NCBI GenBank assembly: GCA_903858975.1
Contig: CAIOKW010000237.1
Span: forward strand, 1-30,359
Length of the DNA: 30,359 bases
Source of the DNA: Oligoflexia bacterium
Lineage (GTDB): Bacteria > Bdellovibrionota > UBA1018 > CAIMNF01
Reading direction: 5' to 3'
Positions within the stretch are counted from its first letter, which is position 1; every line of letters starts with the position of its first letter. The translations under genes and the position numbers were made by a program. Under the pieces are notes generated by a model that saw only the letters and a list, made by a program, of their open reading frames with translations, had not been told where the DNA came from and searched no databases. Shown piece by piece: positions 1 to 7,169 of the stretch.

Positions 1-919
1 CGCTGAATCCACTTCCGGATTCTTTGGTTGATGCAGGACTTCTCTCATTCTCAACCCGGGCAACCTCGCGAGGGTCTCCATAAAGCCTTTTCTTCATCAT
101 TTTTAATGAAAAATCAGCTTCTTTAGGATCAATCGCATGTTTGCTGGACTGAGGAACCGAAGCAATCGATCGAGAAGGCTCATCCGAAGACTCTTCATCT
201 TCCCAATTTTCGATTTCAGACGCCAATGCAGTCCCACGGTCCTCAAAAACCTGTTTCACAATTGATACAAACTGTTTTTCATCTTCTGGAGTAAGCTTCA
301 AGCGCGCCATGGCTTCGGTCACGGTAATATGACTCATCACGGACGGCTGAGAAGGCTTTACTTGTGCTTCTTGAATGGCGAGATGACTCATCTCACCCGC
401 ATGAATCTCTTGGGCTGCGCTCGAATTAAACTTATTCATGATCTTCACACTACGATTAAAACAACCAACGGTCGTCTTCTTCTCGTGAGAAGCATACTGA
501 AACCAAGCCACTCCACCTGAAAACTCTACCTCGGCGTTTGGTGTACTCCATACTTGTGCACTCAAACTAGAGGGAGCTGAAATGAGCAATTCCCCGCGAT
601 AAAGATGATACTTTTGTGAAGACTCAGAAGGAATCTCGACAAAGGAGTCCGGACCCAGTTTCACTACAGACTGGTTCGAGAGCTTAATCCAAACCGGCTC
701 CTGATGAGTAATCACCATTGAACCACAAAAAACGGGCGCATCAACGGAGAGTCTGGTCTGAACCTTCCCCTGCCGTGGAATCACTTGCATTCCACGACCC
801 ACTTTTAAGAATACGGCACAAGTGGCGTCATCGGGAGTCGACTCAGCTACTGCAATACCAGCGCAAACCGAAAGGGCCATGATACATGTAAAAAATAGAA
901 TACTACTCTTCTTGGCCAT
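1..919 (-). CDS. Exported FecR-domain-like protein, C-terminus cut by window edge
   Basis: This frame is open from an ATG at 919 down to base 1 (306 codons, no stop), so the gene is 5'-complete and truncated by the left edge. The product starts with a Sec signal peptide (MAKKSSILFFTCIMALSVC, probable cleavage after AVA near residue 25). A FecR-like beta-rich segment follows at about residues 30-150, with the typical pieces VVKLGPDSFVEI, LYRGELLI and a segment starting TPNAEVEF. After it comes an acidic, Ser/Glu/Lys-rich linker. FecR domains outside iron signalling are common in exported envelope proteins; the ligand is unknown. The start overlaps the end of the upstream TPR-like gene by 17 bases and an AAGGAG box lies about 10 bases upstream, so translation is probably coupled. 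An in-frame ATG at 928 is possible but sits too close to that box. Confidence 0.72.
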   Translation of the reverse strand, partial: MAKKSSILFFTCIMALSVCAGIAVAESTPDDATCAVFLKVGRGMQVIPRQGKVQTRLSVDAPVFCGSMVITHQEPVWIKLSNQSVVKLGPDSFVEIPSESSQKYHLYRGELLISAPSSLSAQVWSTPNAEVEFSGGVAWFQYASHEKKTTVGCFNRSVKIMNKFNSSAAQEIHAGEMSHLAIQEAQVKPSQPSVMSHITVTEAMARLKLTPEDEKQFVSIVKQVFEDRGTALASEIENWEDEESSDEPSRSIASVPQSSKHAIDPKEADFSLKMMKKRLYGDPREVARVENERSPASTKESGSGFS

Positions 920-1751
920 GACGCTCATGCTCCTTCTGATCTTTTACTTCGGTATGGTTCGCCGGAGCTCGAACCCCATTGATCACTGACGCCTCATCTG
1001 TATGAGGATAGGTCTCTAGATATTTTAGGAGTGTTTTTTGAGAAAGCTCTTTTTTCCCGAGTGCTTTTAAAGTCACTGATTCCCAAATCATTGCTGAGCG
1101 ATGACTCGGATCCGATATCACGGTGAGCGCTTTTGCCTCTTTAATGTCTTTCATGGCTAAATGAAAATTATCAAGATGATACCAGGAGATCCCACTGATC
1201 ATAAAATTTTCAGGTTTGCGATACTGGGCATCGTCTTTCAGTGTCAAAAGATGATGAAAGATGATGGCGGACTTCTCAAAGTCCTCTTTCTTGAAGTGTC
1301 CAATTGCAAGTGAGTAAAGTTGGGGACTCGAAAGATGAGTGGGTATTTCGTACTTGATTGTGTTGAGCGCGGTCGCAAGCTCAGAGCCCGCATCATTCTT
1401 CAAGTTTTCTTCTAGGGTTTCATTGAGTGACGCGAGATCCCGCTCAGCGCCCTTCGCCTCTCGAAGGACCTGGTCCCTCTCCATCAATGCTAGCTTTTGA
1501 TTCAATTCTTGGTTTTCTTCTTCCAGATTCGCGAACTCATCGATTTGATCCACAAATGAAAAGAAATGTTTCTTATAGGTTCCGTAAACGCCAAACTCTC
1601 TGAATTCTTTCATCGCAAAAGAATCATCAAACTCCTGGTAAACAGGAACTCCTCCCTTCCAAGCAAAAAACATCAGCACCGAGCAGATGAAGCCTGAAAA
1701 GCTGTAACGAAAAGCAGGTTTTTGAAGAAAGTTTGGACTCTTCACAGTCAC
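903..1751 (-). CDS. Membrane-anchored coiled-coil protein with TPR-like C-terminal half
   Basis: The 282-residue product has one hydrophobic segment (about residues 15-31, FSGFICSVLMFFAW) that should act as a membrane anchor or uncleaved signal. A charged heptad-like region rich in Glu, Leu and Gln (about 70-120) suggests a coiled coil. The rest (about 140-260) consists of amphipathic helix pairs with TPR-like spacing, such as YSLAIGHFKKEDFEKSAIIF and AMIWESVTLKALGKKELSQK. The start is a GTG: an in-frame TAA stands directly before it, so only GTG at 1751 or GTG at 1745 can serve, and neither has a strong Shine-Dalgarno box. It lies between an HD-GYP gene (53 bases upstream) and a FecR-like gene that it overlaps. 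I infer an envelope scaffold role; no enzymatic motif is visible. Confidence 0.7.
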   Translation of the reverse strand: MTVKSPNFLQKPAFRYSFSGFICSVLMFFAWKGGVPVYQEFDDSFAMKEFREFGVYGTYKKHFFSFVDQIDEFANLEEENQELNQKLALMERDQVLREAKGAERDLASLNETLEENLKNDAGSELATALNTIKYEIPTHLSSPQLYSLAIGHFKKEDFEKSAIIFHHLLTLKDDAQYRKPENFMISGISWYHLDNFHLAMKDIKEAKALTVISDPSHRSAMIWESVTLKALGKKELSQKTLLKYLETYPHTDEASVINGVRAPANHTEVKDQKEHERHGQEE

Positions 1752-1804
1752 TTAATCGGCGATTCTGAAAGAAAACTTTAATTTTTGAATAGAATAGGTT
1801 TAGG

Positions 1805-3274
1805 CTATGCCACTTTTTTGACTTTTGAAGTCTCTACGCCCGGTAGGATATAGGCTTTTGAATTCACGAAAACCTTAAAGAGAACTCCATCGAGCTTGCC
1901 CTGCTTAACCTCGTCCTCAAGAATCGCAAGTGCTTTATCGATAGGCACTGCCGCCTTGTAGGGACGGTCCTTCGCGGTCAGAGCATCATAAATATCAGTA
2001 ATGGTCAGCATGCGGCTTTGAATGGGAATCTCTTCACCCTTCACATGCATGGGATATCCTGTTCCATCTAGTTTTTCATGGTGACGGTGGGCAATCACGG
2101 GGACCTGTTCAAGCCCACGACTCCAGGGAACCATTTTTAAAATTTCATAAGTAAAGGATACATGTTTCTCAATCTCATCTCGCTCTTCCCTACTTAAGGA
2201 TCCTCGAGAAATACAGAGTCGGTCACTTTCATGAGCATGAAGAGCGCAACACACTTCATTTTCATCTACCTGAACTTGAAGCTTCGTAAGCTCTAAAATA
2301 CTCGCAGAGACGTCCTTCGGGAGTACCGTCGGCTCATTTGCAGCCAAAATGGTTTGATAAGCCTGTTCAAGCTCTTTCACTTTTCTCGCGAGCTCAAATT
2401 GATTTCCCTCACCCTGGTACTGAAGGCGATAGCTTGCCTTCATGAGCTTGAAACGCATTTCAATTTCGTGCAGCTCCCAGGGATAAAGCTTCTTCTCTTT
2501 CTTTAAAATGTCTTCTTTTACAGAGATTTTTCCAATGTCATGCAGCATGGCCGCATAACGAAGCTCTCGCATTTGAGTCTCATTAAAGTGAATGAGCCCA
2601 AGAGCTCCAGCCTCTTCACGGTTAACGGATTTCGCTAAATTGAGCGACAAATCACATACTCGCTGAGAGTGCCCTGAGGTGACCGGATCACGAGCTTCAA
2701 TCGCAGTCACACAAGCGTTTACAAAGCCGTCTAAAATCTTTTCTTGTTCCACCAAAAGTGTACTGTTTTCAATGACCAGTGCAGCCTGGGATGACATGAT
2801 TCCACACAGACGTTCATCTTTTTCATCGAAGATCGCCTCGGACTCGAGGTCGCCTGGAATCTTATTTACCAGTTGAATCACTCCGACCAGGTCACCTCTC
2901 GGTGTCAAAAGAGGGGCTGAAAGTAAATTTTGGGTCTCGTATCCCATTGCAATGTCGATCACACTTCTCACTTTAGACTGCGGGACTTGGTCTGCAGTCA
3001 CTTGGTAGAGGCGTCCGTCTTCCTTATAAACCTGCCGTTGGAGTCCGGTTCTTCCGACCGTGCTGCTTTCATCGAGCCTAAAGACTAAGCTTTTGAGGCG
3101 AGTGGGAACCGCTTCTACTCCGAGACTTCGAGTAATCATGGCCTTAAATACGAGCACGGACTCCCCTTGAAGGTTTTTTTCCAGGGTATAAATCGAACCC
3201 CCATCGCACCCAATGAGGTCGAGGAAAGAGTTCAAAATCGAATGCAGATCTCCGGTCAAGTTTTGTATAGACAT
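1805..3274 (-). CDS. GAF domain / HD-GYP domain protein (putative c-di-GMP phosphodiesterase)
   Basis: This 489-residue cytoplasmic protein has an N-terminal GAF domain (about 10-170, with GDLVGVIQLVNK) and a C-terminal HD-GYP domain (about 185-470). Signature residues are intact: HDIGK at 245-249, HHEKLDGTGYP at 398-408 and DIYDALTAKDRPYK at 427-440. The expected activity is hydrolysis of cyclic di-GMP, controlled by ligand or partner binding to GAF. Between HDIGK and the GYP loop there are about 150 residues, far more than usual, including a charged helical insert (about 262-355). I chose the ATG at 3274; the frame extends to a TTG at 3304, but that adds ten residues (SRCRSVRWI) unlike a GAF start. 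Neither start has a strong ribosome binding site. It is the first gene of a minus-strand unit with the TPR-like and FecR-like genes. Confidence 0.88.
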   Translation of the reverse strand: MSIQNLTGDLHSILNSFLDLIGCDGGSIYTLEKNLQGESVLVFKAMITRSLGVEAVPTRLKSLVFRLDESSTVGRTGLQRQVYKEDGRLYQVTADQVPQSKVRSVIDIAMGYETQNLLSAPLLTPRGDLVGVIQLVNKIPGDLESEAIFDEKDERLCGIMSSQAALVIENSTLLVEQEKILDGFVNACVTAIEARDPVTSGHSQRVCDLSLNLAKSVNREEAGALGLIHFNETQMRELRYAAMLHDIGKISVKEDILKKEKKLYPWELHEIEMRFKLMKASYRLQYQGEGNQFELARKVKELEQAYQTILAANEPTVLPKDVSASILELTKLQVQVDENEVCCALHAHESDRLCISRGSLSREERDEIEKHVSFTYEILKMVPWSRGLEQVPVIAHRHHEKLDGTGYPMHVKGEEIPIQSRMLTITDIYDALTAKDRPYKAAVPIDKALAILEDEVKQGKLDGVLFKVFVNSKAYILPGVETSKVKKVA

Positions 3275-3498
3275 GATCCATCTGACAGATCGGCAACGCG
3301 ACAAAGAATGTTTAGGAATTTTCTTGAGTGCCCAAACTATTGACAGTGGTGTAAAGAGACTTCAGTTTTAATCGGCTCAATCGAATTGAATGAATCTCAT
3401 TGAACCCCTTCACTTAGCTTGAATTTAAAGGAAAAGTAATCGAATCCCCATTTTGACACAGATGGCCCAATCCTTGCTTCTCTATACCTTGAGAGAAT

Positions 3499-4722
3499 AT
3501 GCTTATGAGAAAACAAGATTGGTTCAAGTCATTATTCGCCCCAAGCCTTCTGAGCCTTACCCTGACCCTGTCAGCGTGCGGCCCTCAAGCATTTGTACCC
3601 AGTGGAATGACCTCAAAGCAATCCGCTGCGGGCACGATGGATATGCCACCTAAAGTGGATATCGTTCTCGGCATTTCAATGAACGGGACCATGCAAAATA
3701 TTTATCCGGGCATTCAAACAGAGGTCCCAGCTTTTTTGCAAGGACTTCAAAATAGCGGTTGGGATTACCGCTTCATTGCCATTCCGCTCAGTGAATACCA
3801 ACCTACAGATGCGAGCCATTTCTCAATTCAAAATAAAGTTTCAGTTTCTAGCTACGATAACAATACGGCGCCAGGGAACTGGCTTGCGCCCTTCCCTGGC
3901 GCAAACTATGCAGACCCGACACTCGGAATTGCATCTAGCTTAATTGCTCCCCTGTTTACCGTTCCTGCTCTAGATAACTCTCATAACGATGGTCACGAAT
4001 CAGGAATTGCAAATCAAGTAAACTTCCTCACTCGTTCAGACATCCAACCAGTAGTGGGTTCTAATTCAAATGAAAACTTCTTGAGAAAAGATGCACTCCT
4101 AGCGGTGATCACGCTCTCCAATGGTGATGATCGATCGGGCGGCTCTTGGGTCTGGGACCCCGTCTATCAGCGTACGGTTTGGCGCGCTGGTGCTGCAGCA
4201 GTCGATGCGGGCTATGAGAACGCCCTTCGAGCTCTGAAGCCTACACCTGAACTCTTAAAGTACTATTCTCTGGTGGCACACCTCACTAACTCTTGTCGTG
4301 GATACGGAACTTGGTCTGGAATTCGTTACGAAAAAATTTCCAATGACCTAGGCGGTAAAAACATCGATATCTGTACGACCCCCCTCAGCGGAGCGCTCTC
4401 AAGCGTTGCTCAGGACTTAACCGTTGCTCGAATTAACTTTAAGAAGAGCTATCTTGTGATGGGAACTCAGCCCAATGTGGGAACTATTAAAGTAATAAAG
4501 CACCTGGGCGGCAATTCAGGCGCCACGGTGGATATCCCTCAAGATCCACAAAACGGCTGGACCTATATCGGATACCAAAGCAACTTCAACACCGTACTCC
4601 AACCGATCCCGATGGAGCCTGCAACTGGCTATATGATCCAACTTCACGGAACCGCGATCCTGATGGGTAATGATACAGCTGAAATCAGTTATCAAAATGA
4701 TGGAACGGTTGCTTCTCACTAA
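3499..4722 (+). CDS. Lipoprotein with a degenerate VWA-like region
   Basis: The protein begins with a basic N-terminus, a hydrophobic stretch and a lipobox (LTLSACG, Cys at residue 27 of the 407-residue form), so it should be a lipoprotein of the periplasmic face or outer membrane. From about residue 50 it reads like the first strand of a von Willebrand A domain (PPKVDIVLGISMNGTMQN), followed by a helix and a second strand (DYRFIAIPLSE). The metal-binding DxSxS of VWA domains is replaced here by GISMNGT, so metal-dependent binding is doubtful. Later segments (ALLAVITLSNGDDRSGG; a beta-rich C-terminus from about 325) match the general build of VWA lipoproteins in delta- and Bdellovibrio-type bacteria. 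Two starts, ATG 3499 and ATG 3505, follow a GAGAG box; the second is equally possible. Function unknown; adhesion or sensing is inference. Confidence 0.7.
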   Translation: MLMRKQDWFKSLFAPSLLSLTLTLSACGPQAFVPSGMTSKQSAAGTMDMPPKVDIVLGISMNGTMQNIYPGIQTEVPAFLQGLQNSGWDYRFIAIPLSEYQPTDASHFSIQNKVSVSSYDNNTAPGNWLAPFPGANYADPTLGIASSLIAPLFTVPALDNSHNDGHESGIANQVNFLTRSDIQPVVGSNSNENFLRKDALLAVITLSNGDDRSGGSWVWDPVYQRTVWRAGAAAVDAGYENALRALKPTPELLKYYSLVAHLTNSCRGYGTWSGIRYEKISNDLGGKNIDICTTPLSGALSSVAQDLTVARINFKKSYLVMGTQPNVGTIKVIKHLGGNSGATVDIPQDPQNGWTYIGYQSNFNTVLQPIPMEPATGYMIQLHGTAILMGNDTAEISYQNDGTVASH

Positions 4723-4732
4723 AGTTCGTCAA

Positions 4733-4777
4733 ATTTTCACCGATAAGCGTAAAGAAACTAAACTTATCGGTGAAAAT
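4733..4777. repeat. 15-bp perfect inverted repeat covering the RBS of the next gene
   Basis: The arms are ATTTTCACCGATAAG (4733-4747) and CTTATCGGTGAAAAT (4763-4777), separated by 15 bases. The right arm contains the GGTG that is the only ribosome-binding-like sequence before the ATG at 4779. The hairpin ends one base before that start codon. No T-run follows on the plus strand, which argues against a standard Rho-independent terminator there. It could be an RNA hairpin occluding translation initiation, or a DNA operator. Confidence 0.75.
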
Positions 4778-4778
4778 A

Positions 4779-5489
4779 ATGAAACGGTTCAAAACCTACT
4801 TAGGGCTCACATTACTGATTCCAAGCCTTACCTATGCTGGTAATCTTTCATCTATTTGTACAGAACTGCAAAATAGCCCTCAAGGGAAACCCTCGAAGTC
4901 TCTTGACCAAAAACTTAACGACAAGGCCCTTTTAGGGCAGCTCAGAAACGCATTAAAGTCGAGTGCTGAAATTCGGGATGCTCTTTGCATTGTATCCAGC
5001 GCTAAAAAATCAGAACTTCTCGAAGATGTTTTACACATTCCTTACGAAAATTTAAAACCTGAAGTCTTCAGCACCCTGTATGCCCTCCGAACGGATCAGA
5101 ACCAGTCGGCGATTGAAACACAAGCCTTTAATTGGATTAAAGATCCGTCAAGTGAAGGTATCACTCTGCGCGTCGTCGGATCCCTTAACCTCCTTGCCAT
5201 GCTCAAATCTATTGCTAAGATCGATTTACTGAGCCCTCTTTTTAGTTCGCAAAACACTGACATTAAGATTCGAGCCTATGAGTACTTCTTTCATCACTAT
5301 TCCGACTACTCAAAAAAAGACCGTCAACCTCTTTTAAAGACTGCGCTCACTGGCCAACCCTACCAGCTTAGGATTGCGGCCATAGAACACTATAGAACAC
5401 TAAGTGAGGACGAAAAGAACATCTTTAGAGCAGAACTGGTTCAATGCAAAAAAGACCCGATTGTTGAAGTGAGGGAGGAATGCCCATGA
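4779..5489 (+). CDS. Exported all-helical (HEAT-like) protein of unknown function
   Basis: The 236-residue product starts with a Sec signal peptide (MKRFKTYLGLTLLIPSLTYAG, cleavage after TYA). The mature part is a run of amphipathic helices with HEAT/ARM-like spacing, including LRVVGSLNLLAMLKSIAK, IKIRAYEYFFHHYSD and YQLRIAAIEHYRTLSEDEK, and four Cys residues (near both ends of the mature protein) that could form disulfides. No catalytic motif is visible. I preferred ATG 4779 over the upstream GTG 4770, because it gives a normal signal peptide and follows the GGTG box inside the inverted repeat. The 3' end overlaps the next gene by a few bases, so the two products are probably made together and the helical protein may be a scaffold or partner of the His/Cys protein (inference). 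Confidence 0.62.
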   Translation: MKRFKTYLGLTLLIPSLTYAGNLSSICTELQNSPQGKPSKSLDQKLNDKALLGQLRNALKSSAEIRDALCIVSSAKKSELLEDVLHIPYENLKPEVFSTLYALRTDQNQSAIETQAFNWIKDPSSEGITLRVVGSLNLLAMLKSIAKIDLLSPLFSSQNTDIKIRAYEYFFHHYSDYSKKDRQPLLKTALTGQPYQLRIAAIEHYRTLSEDEKNIFRAELVQCKKDPIVEVREECP

Positions 5490-6478
5490 AGAGACGTTAC
5501 ACTCAAATGATTTTCTTTCACTTTATGTCTATAGTGGGAATCACATTCACACCCCTTTCATGGTCTGAGACAGACAACATTTCATATTCGCGAGCCATCC
5601 CGAACCTTCTCCAAAAAGCAAACCAGGTCAATCAGCCTCAAACCTGTGACATCAACCCAAAGCAAAGCAATTTAGAGAAATGTCACAATAAAATGGATAA
5701 AATTTTTGCCGATCACAAGGCTAATATTGATGTCTTTATTGGCTACAACGATCTCGACATTAATGATAAATCGGCTTTCACTGCTGATAGTATCATGAGG
5801 GCTTATTTTATTGATAAACTCACTCGGCCTTGCTCCAAAACCAATCCTGACCTCTGTGATTTTCAGTTTGATCCAAACGATGCAGACAAACTTTCAAAAA
5901 AACTAAAGGATGGAAATACCGTTGAAGTATCCATTAGCGATAGCGCAGTTACAAACCGCGACTCTGCGAACAAAACCAGTAGTGCCCAAAAAGTTAAATC
6001 TGAACGAACATTAAAAAAATTCGAAAACTCACTTGAGAACACGGAAGCCGTATTTTATGTCGGTCACTCTAGAGATGGTGGTGGACCTGATTTTTCTCCC
6101 GCCAGGAGAGCGGCATCTGGCCATGTAGACTATAACTGGTATAAGGCGCATCAACCGGGGCTCCATCATGTCCTAGAGAGCATGAGTGACGGCCACCCAG
6201 ATATCTTTGGTTCCTTCTCTTGCGATTCGATGAAACACTTTGCAAAACCCCTAAGGAAAACAAATCCAAGCTTGCTCTATTTTGGAACCACTCGACTTGC
6301 CAATGAAGCCTATAACCGCACTGTACCTAAAGGACCTTGGGTTCCAACGGAAGTCACGAGTAGTGAAGTCATTGATTCAATGGATATTGCGATCACAAAT
6401 ATCATCAGACGAGACTGTGAATTCAATCGCAGATTCAAAGAACAAAACATGCCGACCGTAGCCGATTATGGCGTTTAA
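5486..6478 (+). CDS. Exported protein with caspase-fold-like His/Cys pair (putative clan CD cysteine peptidase)
   Basis: The 330-residue product carries a Sec signal peptide (KRRYTQMIFFHFMSIVG, probable cleavage near SWS). A strand ending in VFYVGHSRDGGGPDF (His at about 194) is followed about 50 residues later by a strand ending in IFGSFSCDSMKHF (Cys at about 246). A hydrophobic strand ending in GH(S/G), then a hydrophobic strand ending in SC or AC, is the catalytic order of clan CD peptidases (caspase, clostripain, CHAT, gingipain). The assignment rests only on this pattern; the protein may be non-proteolytic. The start was placed at ATG 5486 because the strong GAGGGAGGA box at 5471-5479 is well spaced from it, but directly abuts the ATG at 5480. 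The start overlaps the end of the helical protein gene, indicating coupling. Confidence 0.55.
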   Translation: MKRRYTQMIFFHFMSIVGITFTPLSWSETDNISYSRAIPNLLQKANQVNQPQTCDINPKQSNLEKCHNKMDKIFADHKANIDVFIGYNDLDINDKSAFTADSIMRAYFIDKLTRPCSKTNPDLCDFQFDPNDADKLSKKLKDGNTVEVSISDSAVTNRDSANKTSSAQKVKSERTLKKFENSLENTEAVFYVGHSRDGGGPDFSPARRAASGHVDYNWYKAHQPGLHHVLESMSDGHPDIFGSFSCDSMKHFAKPLRKTNPSLLYFGTTRLANEAYNRTVPKGPWVPTEVTSSEVIDSMDIAITNIIRRDCEFNRRFKEQNMPTVADYGV

Positions 6479-6497
6479 ACCAAAAAGAAAGAATACG

Positions 6498-7160
6498 ATG
6501 AAACTCTATTTTCTTCTCCTCTGCTCCCTCACCTTTACAGCCTGTGCGCACCATCAGCCCCTCAATGTGCCTGTAGAAGCTCCGATTTCTGACGTTATCT
6601 CTGAGTTAAAAGCCGGCAACAGCCGATTCGTCCACCATCAGGTGATTCACCCTCGTCAAGATCAGGTCCGTCTCACTGAACAAGCGTCCGGCCAAGCCCC
6701 CGGTTCAGTGGTCGTATCCTGCTCCGACTCTCGAGTTCCACCCGAAATGGTTTTTGATCAAGGCCTAGGAGATATCTTTTCGGTGCGAACCGCTGGCCAA
6801 GCCATGGATACCTATGCGGTGGCCAGCATTGAATATGCAATCGAGCATTTGGGAGCAAAAACAATCGTGGTCATGGGACATAGCTCTTGTGGGGCCGTAA
6901 AGGCGGCGGCTACAACTCCAGAAGGTAAATCTACTGGCTCAAGAAACATCGACCAGCTCCTCCACAAAATCAGACCGGGTCTCAAGAAATACGACTCCAA
7001 GGACCAAGAATACATTCAAGCAGCCAAGAACAATGTAGAGTCGACCATCGAATACCTCAAGTTCAAGTCTCACTTAATTCATGAAGAGTTAGAACATGGA
7101 AAGATCAAAATCGTTCCTGCTCTCTACCATCTTCCCACAGGTGAGGTAGAGTTTTGGTAA
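6498..7160 (+). CDS. Beta-class carbonic anhydrase exported as a lipoprotein
   Basis: The 220-residue product is a beta-carbonic anhydrase, which interconverts CO2 and bicarbonate at a zinc site. Zinc ligands and the Asp/Arg dyad are present in family order: SCSDSRVPPE (Cys75, Asp77, Arg79) and GHSSCGAV (His128, Cys131). Unlike typical cytoplasmic members it starts with a signal peptide ending in a lipobox-like LTFTAC (Cys16), so it should be lipid-anchored in the periplasm or outer membrane. The frame extends upstream to 6468, overlapping the preceding gene, but that adds ten charged residues before a normal lipoprotein signal; ATG 6498 after AAAGAAAGAA is preferred. The gene is last in a run of four exported-protein genes and is convergent with the F390-type gene nine bases away. 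Confidence 0.9.
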   Translation: MKLYFLLLCSLTFTACAHHQPLNVPVEAPISDVISELKAGNSRFVHHQVIHPRQDQVRLTEQASGQAPGSVVVSCSDSRVPPEMVFDQGLGDIFSVRTAGQAMDTYAVASIEYAIEHLGAKTIVVMGHSSCGAVKAAATTPEGKSTGSRNIDQLLHKIRPGLKKYDSKDQEYIQAAKNNVESTIEYLKFKSHLIHEELEHGKIKIVPALYHLPTGEVEFW

Positions 7161-7169
7161 GAGAAAACT

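Noticed and set aside
3453..3488. Promoter with TTGACA at 3453 and TATACC at 3483
   Set aside because: The spacer is 24 bases, too long for a sigma-70 promoter.
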